64,000 nucleotides of DNA from Inquilinus ginsengisoli_A (GCF_031453975.1 NZ_JAVDPW010000002.1:434001-498000); one strand, 5' to 3'. Shown: positions 54,735-62,773, counted from the stretch's first letter. Translations and numbers: made by a program. Notes: generated from the letters alone by a model not told the origin.

Positions 54735-55754
54735 ATGATCCGATCGCACACGCCCGTGGTTGCGCTTGTCCCGAAATCCCATCGCCTCGCCGGCCTGCTC
54801 GCCGCCGGCGTGGTCGCGCTCGCCCTGATGGGCGGCAGCACCGCCGCGCTGGCCCAGGAGGCCATCGTCGGCCTGGTCACCAAGACCGAGGTCAACCCGT
54901 TCTTCGTCAAGATGCGCCAGGCCGCCGAGGCCGAAGCCAAGGCGAAGGGCCTGAAGCTGATCGCCCGCGCCGGCAAATTCGACGGCGACAATGAAGGCCA
55001 GGTAGCCGCGATCGAGGACCTGATCAGCGCCGGCGCCAAGGGCATCCTGATCACCCCGAACAACTCCAGCGGCGTGCTGGGCGCGGTCAAGAAGGCGCGC
55101 GACGCCGGCATCCTGGTGATCGCGCTGGACACCGCGACCGACCCGGCCGACGCGGTCGACGCCACCTTCGCCACCGACAACTTCCAGGCCGGGGTGCAGC
55201 AGGGCCAGTACGCGCGCAAGGCCCTGGGCGACCGGGCGCCGAAGCTGGCGATGCTGGACGGCACGCCGGGCGGCACGGTCGACACCTTCCGCCATGACGG
55301 CTTTCTCAAGGGCTTCGGCATCGCCGAGGGCGACGCCGCCATCGTCGGCAAGCAGAACACCAATGGCGCCCAGGACAAGGGCCAGACGGCGATGGAGAAC
55401 CTGCTGTCGGCCCATCCCGACATCAACGTCGTCTACACCATCAACGAACCCGCCGCCCAAGGCGCCTATGCCGCGGTCAAGGCGGCCGGCAAGACCGACG
55501 ACGTCGTCATCACCTCGATCGACGGCGGCTGCCTGGGCGTGAAGTACGTCAAGGACGGGCGCGTCGCCGCCACGGTGATGCAGTTCCCCTTCAAGATGGC
55601 GCAGATGGGCGTCGACGCCGTGGCGGAGTACGCCAAGAGCGGCAAGAAGCCGAGCGGCTTCGTCGACACCGGGTCCTTCCTGATCACCGGCAAGGCGCTG
55701 CCGGGGCTGGAGTCGAAGGATCTCGAATTCGGAGAGAAGAACTGCTGGGGCTGA
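54735..55754 (+). CDS. frcB: Sugar ABC transporter substrate-binding protein, FrcB-like
   Basis: A 339-aa periplasmic binding protein of the ribose/fructose class. Signal region to about residue 41 (LAAGVVALALMGGSTAALAQ), then IVGLVTKTEVNPFFVKM, TPNNSSGVLGAVKKARDAG, VIALDTATDPADAVDATFAT, INEPAAQGAYAAVKA and the end EKNCWG, all close in style to FrcB of S. meliloti, whose protein ends KCWG. The ATG at 54735 has a perfect AGGAGG 8 nt upstream. It is the first gene of the operon; substrate probably a ketose or similar monosaccharide. Confidence 0.9.
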   Translation: MIRSHTPVVALVPKSHRLAGLLAAGVVALALMGGSTAALAQEAIVGLVTKTEVNPFFVKMRQAAEAEAKAKGLKLIARAGKFDGDNEGQVAAIEDLISAGAKGILITPNNSSGVLGAVKKARDAGILVIALDTATDPADAVDATFATDNFQAGVQQGQYARKALGDRAPKLAMLDGTPGGTVDTFRHDGFLKGFGIAEGDAAIVGKQNTNGAQDKGQTAMENLLSAHPDINVVYTINEPAAQGAYAAVKAAGKTDDVVITSIDGGCLGVKYVKDGRVAATVMQFPFKMAQMGVDAVAEYAKSGKKPSGFVDTGSFLITGKALPGLESKDLEFGEKNCWG

Positions 55755-55769
55755 TCGCCGGCGCGATCC

Positions 55770-55793
55770 GGGCGGGCCATCGACGGCCCGCCC
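55770..55793 (+). terminator. Intercistronic hairpin between frcB and frcC
   Basis: A 9-bp perfect stem GGGCGGGCC/GGCCCGCCC with a 6-nt loop, starting 15 bp after the binding-protein stop and followed by ATTTCCC. In ABC operons such hairpins stabilise the upstream mRNA and let the binding protein be made in excess; partial termination is possible. Confidence 0.6.
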
Positions 55794-55823
55794 ATTTCCC
55801 TCCCTCCGATCCGTGAGAGAGCG

Positions 55824-56801
55824 ATGGCCCCTCCCCCCTCGTCCTGGATCGGTCGCACGGCGCGGGTGCTGACCACCCCGCCGCTCGGCCCCCTGATCGT
55901 GCTGGTCGCCTTCGGCGCCGTGTTCACCGCGATGAGCGACCGCTTCCTGACCCCCGGCAACATCTCGCTGATCGTGCAGCAATCGGTGATCATCGGCACG
56001 CTGGCGATCGGCCAGACCCTGGTGATCCTGACCGCCGGCATCGACCTGGCCAACGGCGCCATCGCGGTGCTGGGCACCATCGTCGCCGGCAAGCTGGTCG
56101 ACCAGGGCCATGACGCGCTGCCGGCGCTGATCCTGGCGATCGCGCTGTGCAGCCTGGTCGGGCTGGTCACCGGCACGCTGGTCAGCCGGCTGAAGCTGCC
56201 GCCCTTCATCGTCACGCTCGGCCTGCTCGGCATCGTCACCGCCGCGACCCGGCTGTTCTCCGGCGGCGGCGCCTTCCCTGTCATGGACGACCTGCTGGGC
56301 TGGACCGGCAACACGCTGCGCCTGGGCAGCGCCGTGGTCACCTACGGCATGGTCATCATGCTCGGGCTCTATGCCGTCGTCTGGTACATCCTGACCAAGA
56401 CCGCCTGGGGCCAGCACATCTACGCCATCGGCAACAGCCCGGAGGCGGCGCGTCTGGTGGGCATCCCGGTGCGGCGGCGCATCCTGTCGGTCTACCTGTT
56501 CGCAGCCTTCCTGTACGGTATCGGCGCCTGGCTGGCGCTGGGGCGGATCCCGAACGCCGACCCGAACGCGATGCAGAACGCCAACCTGGACAGCATCACC
56601 GCGGTGGTGATCGGCGGCACCAGCCTGTTCGGCGGCCGCGGCAGCCTGATCGGCACGCTGATCGGGGTGCTGATCGTCGGCGTGCTGCGCAACGGCCTGA
56701 CCCTGATCGGCATCGACCCGCTGTGGCAGGACCTGGTCACCGGCGTCCTGGTCATCACCGCGGTGGCGCTGGACCAGTTGTCGCGATGGAGGCGGGTATG
56801 A
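55824..56801 (+). CDS. frcC: Sugar ABC transporter permease, FrcC-like
   Basis: A 325-aa RbsC/FrcC-type permease with about ten hydrophobic segments. It has GQTLVILTAGIDLANGAIAVLG near residue 70 and FIVTLGLLGIVTAA, and the transmission loop NSPEAARLVGIPVRR, then GGRGSLIGTLIGVLIVG, all typical of the family. It starts 69 bp after the binding protein and overlaps the ATPase start by 4 bp. Confidence 0.93.
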   Translation: MAPPPSSWIGRTARVLTTPPLGPLIVLVAFGAVFTAMSDRFLTPGNISLIVQQSVIIGTLAIGQTLVILTAGIDLANGAIAVLGTIVAGKLVDQGHDALPALILAIALCSLVGLVTGTLVSRLKLPPFIVTLGLLGIVTAATRLFSGGGAFPVMDDLLGWTGNTLRLGSAVVTYGMVIMLGLYAVVWYILTKTAWGQHIYAIGNSPEAARLVGIPVRRRILSVYLFAAFLYGIGAWLALGRIPNADPNAMQNANLDSITAVVIGGTSLFGGRGSLIGTLIGVLIVGVLRNGLTLIGIDPLWQDLVTGVLVITAVALDQLSRWRRV

Positions 56802-57601
56802 GCGATGTGGTGCTGGAGGCCCGCAACGTGGTCAAGCGCTACGGCCACGTCGTGGCGCTGGGCGGGGTCGATTTCGAACTGCGCGCCGGCGAGGTGCTGG
56901 CGGTGATCGGCGACAACGGCGCCGGCAAGTCGACCCTGATCAAGATCCTGTCCGGCGCCATCACCCCGGATGAGGGCGAGGTGCTGCTGGATGGCGCGCC
57001 GGTGCGGTTCCACGGGCCGCTCGACGCCCGCCGCCGCGGCATCGAGACGGTGTACCAGGACCTGGCGGTGGCGCCGGCGCTGGACATCGCCGCCAACCTG
57101 TTCCTGGGGCGCGAACTGCGCCGGCCCGGCCCGCTGGGAAGCTGGCTGCGGCTGTTGGACAAACCGCGGATGCGGCGCGACGCGCAGCGGCATATGGACG
57201 AGCTGCGCTTCCGCCTGCCCTCGATCGGCCATGCGGTCGAAAGCCTGTCCGGCGGCCAGCGCCAGGGCGTCGCCGTGGCCCGCGCCGCGGTGTTCGCCCG
57301 CAAGCTGGTGATCATGGACGAGCCGACGGCGGCGCTGGGCGTGCGCGAGACCGGCCAGGTGCTGGACCTGATCCGCACCATCCGCGACCGCGGCCTGCCC
57401 GTCGTCCTGATCAGCCACAACATGCCGAACGTGTTCGAGGTGGCCGACCGCATCCACGTCATGCGCCTGGGCCGCCGCGTGGCCGTGACCTCGCCGCAGC
57501 GCCACAGCATGGCCGAGGTGGTGGCGATCATGACCGGGGCGATGCCGGGCGACCAACCCGTCCCGGGTCGTGGGCCCGCCCCGAGCGAGACGACCCCATG
57601 A
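56798..57601 (+). CDS. frcA: Sugar ABC transporter ATP-binding protein, FrcA-like (single domain)
   Basis: A 267-aa ATPase with one ABC domain, as in FrcA and unlike the two-domain RbsA. Walker A is GDNGAGKST (about residue 37), the signature LSGGQRQGVAVARA, Walker B LVIMDEPTAALG, and the H-loop LISHNMPN. The ATG overlaps the permease stop. A second ATG 12 bp upstream would make a four-residue longer form. Confidence 0.93.
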   Translation: MSDVVLEARNVVKRYGHVVALGGVDFELRAGEVLAVIGDNGAGKSTLIKILSGAITPDEGEVLLDGAPVRFHGPLDARRRGIETVYQDLAVAPALDIAANLFLGRELRRPGPLGSWLRLLDKPRMRRDAQRHMDELRFRLPSIGHAVESLSGGQRQGVAVARAAVFARKLVIMDEPTAALGVRETGQVLDLIRTIRDRGLPVVLISHNMPNVFEVADRIHVMRLGRRVAVTSPQRHSMAEVVAIMTGAMPGDQPVPGRGPAPSETTP

Positions 57602-57641
57602 CACTCCTTTCCTCCCCAGACCGAAAGACGAGAGACCGAGC

Positions 57642-58664
57642 ATGACCCGCCTGGACGAGAAGCTGGCCCGCATCCGCGCCGGCCACTACAAGCGCAGCGA
57701 CTTCATCATCGCCGACGCCAAGGACGGCGACATGGGGCCGAGCCTGACCTCGACCGGCCCGAAGCGCGCACCCGACGGCAGTTGGACCCGATACCGCACC
57801 CGCGACGAATTCCTGGACACCATCCGCGCCGTGGTGGAGCAGGACATCGTCGACATCATGTTGGTCTCGGCCTCGAATTTGGAGCGGCTGGTCGAAACCG
57901 GCACCTTCCGCAACAGCAAGGTCAAGCCGGCGATCCGCGCCAACGACACCACCGATATCTGGGTGGGACGCGGCTGCTGCTATCCCCAGCACGCCTCGCG
58001 CCCGTTCCGGTCGGCCCTGCTGCCGCGGGTGAAGCATGGCGGCCTGACCCCCGATCCGAAGGCGCCGATCACCGGCACCGATCTCGGCCTCTACTCCGTC
58101 ACCTTCAACAACGACCTCGATGCCGACATCCGGTCGCTGGAGGCCTTCGCCGAGTTCCGGGCCGACTGCGCCGCCAACGGCTTCAAGTATTTCTTCGAGG
58201 TGTTCAACCCGAACGTCTCGAGCGGCATCGACCCGGCGCTGCAGCCGCACTACCTCAACGACTGCATCCTGCGCAGCCTGGCCGGGGTGATGAAGGTCGA
58301 CCGGCCGGAGTTCCTGAAGATCCCGTTCAACGGCCCCAAGGCGCTGGAGGAGCTGGCCAGCTTCGATTCCAGCCTGATCGTCGGCGTGCTCGGCGGCGGC
58401 GCCGGCACCACCCGCGACTGCTTCGAGCTGCTGCACCAGGCCGAGAAGTACGGTGCCCGCGTCGCCCTGTTCGGCCGCAAGATCAACCTGGCGGAATCGC
58501 CGCTGGCCATGGTCGGCTTCATGCGCCAGGTGGCGGACGGCACCATCGCGCCGGAAGAGGCGGTGCGCGCCTATCACGGCGAGCTGCAGAAGCAGGGCAT
58601 CACCCCGCTGCGGCCCCTGGCCGACGACGTGCAGACCACCGAAGCCGTGCTGAAGCAGGGCTGA
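57642..58664 (+). CDS. Class I aldolase-like TIM-barrel protein of the sugar operon
   Basis: A 340-aa cytoplasmic protein that I do not recognise as a named enzyme. Its second half reads like a TIM barrel of the DhnA/LacD/FbaB aldolase group: KYFFEVFNPNV, EFLKIPFNGPKA with a lysine in the Schiff-base position, VGVLGGGAGT, and RVALFGRKINLAE, which resembles the phosphate-binding GRN/KI loop. The N-terminal part has SLTSTGPKR and IRANDTTDIW. It lies 40 bp after frcA and 3 bp before a PfkB kinase. By inference it cleaves the phosphorylated sugar imported by FrcBCA. Start 57642 has a weak GACGAGAG upstream. Confidence 0.65.
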   Translation: MTRLDEKLARIRAGHYKRSDFIIADAKDGDMGPSLTSTGPKRAPDGSWTRYRTRDEFLDTIRAVVEQDIVDIMLVSASNLERLVETGTFRNSKVKPAIRANDTTDIWVGRGCCYPQHASRPFRSALLPRVKHGGLTPDPKAPITGTDLGLYSVTFNNDLDADIRSLEAFAEFRADCAANGFKYFFEVFNPNVSSGIDPALQPHYLNDCILRSLAGVMKVDRPEFLKIPFNGPKALEELASFDSSLIVGVLGGGAGTTRDCFELLHQAEKYGARVALFGRKINLAESPLAMVGFMRQVADGTIAPEEAVRAYHGELQKQGITPLRPLADDVQTTEAVLKQG

Positions 58665-58667
58665 GCC

Positions 58668-59684
58668 GTGGAGCAGCGTTCGGGCATCATCTGCGGCGGC
58701 ACCATCTGCATCGACGTCAACAAGGTGCTCGACCGCTTCCCGCCGCAGGAGCACGTCGCCAGGATCCTGGAGGAGACGCCGGATTCGGGCGGCCCCGGCT
58801 TCAACATGGCGGTCGACCTTGCCCGGCTGGGCGCCAGCTTCCCGATCGAGGTCGTCGGCGTGATCGGCGACGACCCCTACGGCCGGCTGGCGCTCGAGGT
58901 CTGCCGCGACCACGGCATCGGCGCCGGCCGGATCGCGGTGCTGCCGGGCGGCCGCACCGCCTACACCGACGTGATGATCATGGCCGAGGGCGGGCGGCGG
59001 ACCTTCTTCTACCAGGAGGGGGTCAACGCCCTGCTCTCGCCCGGGCATTTCGACCTGACCGGGTCGACCGCGAAGATCTTCCATGTCGGCTCGCCCGGCG
59101 TGCATGCCCGGATGGACGCGCCGCAGGGCAACGGCAACGGCTTCACCGAGGTGCTGGCCCGCGCCCGCGCCTCGGGCCACCGCACCAACATGGAGCTGGT
59201 CGGCGTGGCGGGGGAGCGGCTGCGCGACCTCACCGTGCCCTGCCTGCCGCTGCTCGACAGCATCATCATCAACGAGCTTGAGGCGACGGCGCTGACCGGC
59301 GTCGAGACCCACCGCGACGGCCGGCCGGACTGGGCCCTGGTCGAGGCGGCGGCGGCGGCGCTGATCCGCATGGGCGTGTCGACCCTGGCGGTGGTGCATT
59401 TCCCGGACGGCGTGGTCGCCGCCGACCGCGACGGCCGCCTGTGGCGCCAGGGCGCGGCCTGGGTGCCGGCCGAGGCGGTGAAGAGCACCAACGGCGCCGG
59501 CGACGCCCTGGCCTCCGGCGTCATGCTCGGGCTGCACGAGGGCTGGCCGGTGGAGAAAGGCCTTCGGCTGGGCGTCTGCGTCGCGGCGCTCAGCCTCGGG
59601 TCCTACAGCACGTCGCGGGCGATCCCCTCGGCGGAAGAGTGCTTCGCGTATGGCGAGAGGGCGGGGTTCAAGCCGACGAGCTGA
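58668..59684 (+). CDS. PfkB family carbohydrate kinase
   Basis: A 338-aa ribokinase-like enzyme. PfkB N-terminal features are GGTICIDVNKVLD and SGGPGFNMAVDLARLG, with GVIGDDPYGR; the C-terminal signature is TNGAGDALASGVMLG, whose GAGD aspartate is the catalytic base. It probably phosphorylates the sugar imported by the operon, and the upstream aldolase-like protein would then cleave it. Start codon is GTG at 58668. It is the last gene before a palindromic repeat element. Confidence 0.88.
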   Translation: MEQRSGIICGGTICIDVNKVLDRFPPQEHVARILEETPDSGGPGFNMAVDLARLGASFPIEVVGVIGDDPYGRLALEVCRDHGIGAGRIAVLPGGRTAYTDVMIMAEGGRRTFFYQEGVNALLSPGHFDLTGSTAKIFHVGSPGVHARMDAPQGNGNGFTEVLARARASGHRTNMELVGVAGERLRDLTVPCLPLLDSIIINELEATALTGVETHRDGRPDWALVEAAAAALIRMGVSTLAVVHFPDGVVAADRDGRLWRQGAAWVPAEAVKSTNGAGDALASGVMLGLHEGWPVEKGLRLGVCVAALSLGSYSTSRAIPSAEECFAYGERAGFKPTS

Positions 59685-59700
59685 CCGGCAGGCACCGCGC

Positions 59701-59819
59701 CACCCCCTCACCCTCCCGGCCCAAGCGGGCCGGGCTCCTCCCTCTCCCCAAGGAGAGGGATTCGTCACCTCTCCTTGGGGAGAGGTCGAAATCGCACCGC
59801 GATTTCGGGTGAGGGGGTG
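59701..59819. repeat. Composite palindromic repeat element with 13-bp terminal inverted repeats
   Basis: Perfect ends CACCCCCTCACCC (59701-59713) and GGGTGAGGGGGTG (59807-59819). Inside are a hairpin CCCGGCCC-AAGC-GGGCCGGG (59715-59734), a pair of mirror copies of CCTCTCCCCAAGGAGAGG (59741-59758) and its exact reverse complement (59768-59785), and CGAAATCG-CACCG-CGATTTCG (59787-59807). It fills the gap between a kinase and convergent glyA, like REP/MITE-type intergenic repeats, and may also end transcripts from both sides. Confidence 0.8.
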
Positions 59820-59839
59820 GCCCGCCCTCTCCTCCCCGC

Positions 59840-61105
59840 TCACCCCGGGATCGGGAACCGCCGGGCGAAGTCGCGCACGGCGTTGGCCAGCGCCCCTTCC
59901 GGCCGCGCGCCGGTGACCGCGTCCACGATCAGATCCGCCAGCGTCGCCATCTGGCCTTCGCGCATGCCGCGGGTGGTGACGGCCGGCGTGCCCAGCCGCA
60001 GGCCGGACGGGCGCAGCGGCGGTCGGGTGTCGTCCGGCACGACCTGCTTGTTCGAGACCAGGCCGATGCGGTCGAGGCGCTGCTGCGCCTCGTCGCCGTC
60101 GATGCCGAAGCTGGCGGCGACGTCGACCACCATCAGGTGGTTGTCCGTGCCGCCGGTGACCAGCTGCGCGCCCCGCCCCTCCAGCGCCTCGACCAGCGCC
60201 TTGGCGTTGTCCAGCACCCGCCTGGTATAGGCCTGGAACTCCTCCTGCGCCGCCAGGTGCAGCGCGGTGGCCAGCGCCGCCACCTGGTCCATATGCGGGC
60301 CGCCCTGCAGGCCGGGGAACACCGCCTGGTCGATCGGCTTGCGGAACGGCTCGCGGCACAGGATCAGTCCGCCGCGCGGGCCGCGCAGGGTCTTGTGCGT
60401 GGTGGTGGTGACGACGTCGAAGCCGGCCGCCAGCGGGTTCGGCAGCGTCTTGCCGGCGATCAGCCCGCCGATATGCGAGACGTCGGCCATGGTGATCGCC
60501 CCGACCTCGTCGGCGATCGCCTTGAAGGCGGCGTAGTCGATGTCGCGCGGGTAGGAGGAGAAGCCGGTGATCAGCAACTTCGGCCGCTCGCGCCGCGCGG
60601 TCTCGCGGATGGCGTCGAAGTCGAAGCCGCCGCCGGCCACGGTGCCGTAGCGGATGAAGCGGAAGATCCGGCCCATGGCCGAGACCGGCGCGCCATGGGT
60701 CAGGTGTCCGCCATGCGACAGGTCCATCGCCAGGATGGTATCGCCGGGCTGCAGCAGGCCGAAATACACCGCCTGGTTCATCGGCGACCCCGACAGCGGC
60801 TGGACATTGGCGTGCTCGGCCCCGAACAGCGCCTTGGCCCGCCCCTGGGCCAGCCACTCGATCTCGTCGGCATGGGCGTTGCCGCCGTAGTAGCGGCGCC
60901 CCGGCTGGCCCTCGGCATACTTGTCGGCGAAGACCGAGCCGAGCAGCGGCCGCAGCTCGGGGAAGGCGTGGTTCTCGGAGGCGATCAGGGTCAGGCCCTG
61001 GTGCTGCCGGCGCTCCTCGCGCTCGAGGATCGCGGCGGCCTCGGGGTCGGCGGCGGCCAGCACGGCGCGGGGGTCGAGATCGGCCGATTCGGGTTGGTGC
61101 TGCAT
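59840..61105 (-). CDS. glyA: Serine hydroxymethyltransferase
   Basis: A 421-aa PLP enzyme interconverting serine and glycine and loading tetrahydrofolate with one-carbon units. It has the ASENHAFPELRPLLGSVFADK stretch split around residue 40-60, LSGSPMNQAVY, DLSHGGHLTHG, and the PLP lysine in TTTTHKTLRGPRGG. The ATG at 61105 has GGAG 6 nt upstream and gives a normal length; the frame extends upstream through a riboswitch, which is not coding. Expression is probably controlled by that riboswitch. Confidence 0.95.
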   Translation of the reverse strand: MQHQPESADLDPRAVLAAADPEAAAILEREERRQHQGLTLIASENHAFPELRPLLGSVFADKYAEGQPGRRYYGGNAHADEIEWLAQGRAKALFGAEHANVQPLSGSPMNQAVYFGLLQPGDTILAMDLSHGGHLTHGAPVSAMGRIFRFIRYGTVAGGGFDFDAIRETARRERPKLLITGFSSYPRDIDYAAFKAIADEVGAITMADVSHIGGLIAGKTLPNPLAAGFDVVTTTTHKTLRGPRGGLILCREPFRKPIDQAVFPGLQGGPHMDQVAALATALHLAAQEEFQAYTRRVLDNAKALVEALEGRGAQLVTGGTDNHLMVVDVAASFGIDGDEAQQRLDRIGLVSNKQVVPDDTRPPLRPSGLRLGTPAVTTRGMREGQMATLADLIVDAVTGARPEGALANAVRDFARRFPIPG

Positions 61106-61113
61106 GGGAGTCT

Positions 61114-61192
61114 CCGTTTCGATGCCCAGAAAACAAAAATCGCCCGACCAGCTTCCAGGAGAAGGCTGCCCAGGCGAACGGCATCGAAACGG
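61114..61192. repeat. 13-bp inverted repeat spanning riboswitch and glyA ribosome-binding site
   Basis: In the glyA mRNA, CCGTTTCGATGCC (61180-61192), inside the riboswitch, is exactly complementary to GGCATCGAAACGG (61114-61126), which abuts the GGAG ribosome-binding site. It encloses the terminator hairpin, so pairing would give an extended stem around it. Confidence 0.8.
61131..61176 (-). terminator. Riboswitch-linked intrinsic terminator of glyA
   Basis: On the mRNA strand CGCCTGGGCAGC pairs with GCTGGTCGGGCG (11 of 12 positions, including wobbles), followed by ATTTTTGTTTTC. Its 5' arm contains the CGCCTGGGCA of the ZTP aptamer, so aptamer and terminator are mutually exclusive: ligand binding would prevent termination. 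Confidence 0.8.
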
Positions 61193-61232
61193 TCTTCCGC
61201 GCTCCCTCGGGGTGATCCCCGTCTCGCCAGTC
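61167..61232 (-). promoter_or_regulatory. ZTP (pfl motif) riboswitch upstream of glyA
   Basis: Reading the minus strand, GACTGGCGAGAC (61232-61221) opens stem P1, a hairpin CGGGG-ATCA-CCCCG (61221-61208) forms P2, the linker GAGGGAGCGCGGAAGACCG follows, and GATGCCG leads to the conserved TTCGCCTGGGCA (61178-61167). This order and the CGCCTGGGCA end match the ZTP riboswitch, which senses ZTP/ZMP under folate shortage and is well known in front of glyA. The switch should turn glyA on when ZTP is high. Confidence 0.8.
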
Positions 61233-61303
61233 ACGCGGAAGGTATGGCTGATCTCGCGACCGCTGGGATGATCGGCGGGACTCGCCTTCGCGTCAACTGC
61301 CGA

Positions 61304-61825
61304 TCAGACCGGCCCCTCGCAGCTGTCGGCGAGATAGGCCCGCCGCGCGGCGTCGTCGCGGCCGGAGCGGAGGTAGCGCCGCCACGCCTGCTGCTCGTGC
61401 CACACCGCGCCGAGCTCCCAGACGCAGAAGGTGCCGCGATGCGGCCCGGGCAGCGGGAACAGCCGGAAGTCGGGCTGCTGCCGCCCGTCCTTGGCGTAGA
61501 CCGTCTCCCACAGCTCGTTCTCGTTGTGCCAGGTGCTGACCAGCAGGAAGTAGAAGTCGGCGCCGCAGCGATGCAGGATGGCGAAGCCGAGATCGCCGGA
61601 GACCTTCAGGGCACCGGCCCGGTCTTCGCGCAGCACGAAGTCACGGGCCAGGGCCCGGATCCCGGCCGGAACCGGCGCGTCGGCCAGCGCGATGTCGTAC
61701 CATTTGAGCCGGGCGCCCGGCAGCGCCACCGGCGCGCCCGGCGTGATCAGCTTGTCGCGATGGATGTAGCCGGCGGCGACATTGGTGACGGCCGGCAGGT
61801 CCGCGGCGGCCGATGTGTCGGGCAT
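61304..61825 (-). CDS. Conserved hypothetical protein, unrecognised
   Basis: A 173-aa soluble protein that I do not recognise. It is aromatic-rich with no signal peptide or membrane segment: CGADFYFLLVSTWHNENELWE in two halves (about residues 87-108), VYAKDGRQQPDFRLFP and FCVWELGAVWHEQQAW. The pattern suggests a compact enzyme- or stress-like fold, but nothing catalytic is identifiable. It ends upstream of the glyA riboswitch and starts 76 bp from csaA; a CTCCTTG sequence near the start may be the reverse of its AAGGAG ribosome-binding site. Confidence 0.7.
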   Translation of the reverse strand: MPDTSAAADLPAVTNVAAGYIHRDKLITPGAPVALPGARLKWYDIALADAPVPAGIRALARDFVLREDRAGALKVSGDLGFAILHRCGADFYFLLVSTWHNENELWETVYAKDGRQQPDFRLFPLPGPHRGTFCVWELGAVWHEQQAWRRYLRSGRDDAARRAYLADSCEGPV

Positions 61826-61901
61826 CCGATCCTCCTTGCTAGGGTCGGATCAGGAGAACATAAAGCGAACATTCAGTCAAGGATCGGGACAGCCCACGGC
61901 C

Positions 61902-62237
61902 CTAGTACAGCCGCCCGCCATTCGGCACCGGGCGCTCGATCGCGGCCAGCACGACATTGCCGTCGGCGTCGGGGAAGCCCAGCACCAGGATCTCGGACAT
62001 GAACTTGCCGATCTGCTTCGGCGGGAAGTTCACCACCGCCGCGACCTGGCGGCCCAGCAGCGCCTCCGGCGTGTATAGCGCCACCAGCTGGGCCGAGCTG
62101 CGCTTCCGCCCGATCTCGGGCCCGAAATCGACGGTCAGCTTGTAGGCCGGCCGGCGCGCCTCGGGATAGGGGTCGACCGCCACGATGGTGCCGACCCGGA
62201 TGTCGACCTTGGCGAAATCGTCGTAACTGATCGTCAT
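61902..62237 (-). CDS. csaA: tRNA-binding protein CsaA
   Basis: A 111-aa protein of the OB-fold tRNA-binding domain family: ISYDDFAKVDIRVGTIVAVDP at the start (split), then RRPAYKLTVDFGPEIGRKRSSAQL and VNFPPKQIGKFMSEILVLGF. These match CsaA, a dimeric tRNA-binding, chaperone-like protein. The start at 62237 is the ATG before TISYDD; a longer frame upstream overlaps the phasin gene in another phase. The length is normal for the family. Confidence 0.92.
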   Translation of the reverse strand: MTISYDDFAKVDIRVGTIVAVDPYPEARRPAYKLTVDFGPEIGRKRSSAQLVALYTPEALLGRQVAAVVNFPPKQIGKFMSEILVLGFPDADGNVVLAAIERPVPNGGRLY

Positions 62238-62296
62238 GCTGCCCTCTGCGCTGCCGGCGCAGACTGCCGCGCCGGATCCGGCAGGGCAAGACGCAG

Positions 62297-62318
62297 AAGG
62301 CCGCCCGGAGGCGGCCTT
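62297..62318 (-). terminator. Hairpin terminator after phasin gene
   Basis: A 9-bp perfect stem AAGGCCGCC/GGCGGCCTT with a 4-nt loop lies 27 bp beyond the phasin stop on the minus strand; CTGCGTCTTG follows. Typical shape for an intrinsic terminator, though the T-run is short. Confidence 0.65.
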
Positions 62319-62344
62319 CGATCGCGACGTCGGAACAGCCGGGT

Positions 62345-62773
62345 TCAGCGCTTGGCCGGGGCCTTCAGCACGCCCTTGAGCTCGTCGAAGCTGGCGCTGA
62401 CGCGCTTGCTGACGATCTCGGCCGCCTCGGTGTTCGACTTGGCCAGCAGCTCGGCCAGTTCCTTCATGTCGGTGATCGCCTTCTCGAAGGCGGTCTTGGC
62501 CAGCTCGGTCTGCTGCGCCAGCTTCTCTTCCGGCTTGCCCGGGGCGGCGACGGAGGAGAACTGGGCCTGCAGCTCGGTCAGGTTCTGGCGCAGGATCTCG
62601 CCCTGGCGTCGGGCGAAGGCCTGGAGCCCCTCGGCCGCGGTGCGGTTGGCGGCGGTCAGCGCCTCGATGTTCTTGCGCTGGGCCTGCAGCACCGCGTCGA
62701 CATCGACGCCCGGCAGCTTGAACTCGCCCAGCACCTTGGTGAAATCGACGTCCCAGACCGGCGGCTTGCTCAT
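62345..62773 (-). CDS. Phasin family protein
   Basis: A 142-aa helical protein starting MSKPPVWDVDFTKVLGEFKLPG, with IEALTAANRTAAEGLQAFARRQGEIL and amphipathic helices to the end, ending KAPAKR. This is the phasin_2 pattern: proteins that coat polyhydroxyalkanoate granules. The ATG at 62773 has AGGAG upstream, whereas the frame's earlier start lacks it. TGCA-rich sequence upstream (62791-62878) could hold PhaR-type sites (CTGC-N-GCAG). The TetR gene lies 92 bp upstream on the same strand. Confidence 0.88.
   Translation of the reverse strand: MSKPPVWDVDFTKVLGEFKLPGVDVDAVLQAQRKNIEALTAANRTAAEGLQAFARRQGEILRQNLTELQAQFSSVAAPGKPEEKLAQQTELAKTAFEKAITDMKELAELLAKSNTEAAEIVSKRVSASFDELKGVLKAPAKR

Noticed and set aside
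57528..61184. A 1218-codon minus-strand open frame across the aldolase, kinase and glyA region
   Set aside because: It covers plus-strand genes with clear families and crosses glyA in a wrong phase; no recognisable protein.
61106..61234. N-terminal extension of glyA to a GTG at 61234
   Set aside because: The extension translates the riboswitch and terminator; the ATG at 61105 has a good ribosome-binding site and the family N-terminus.
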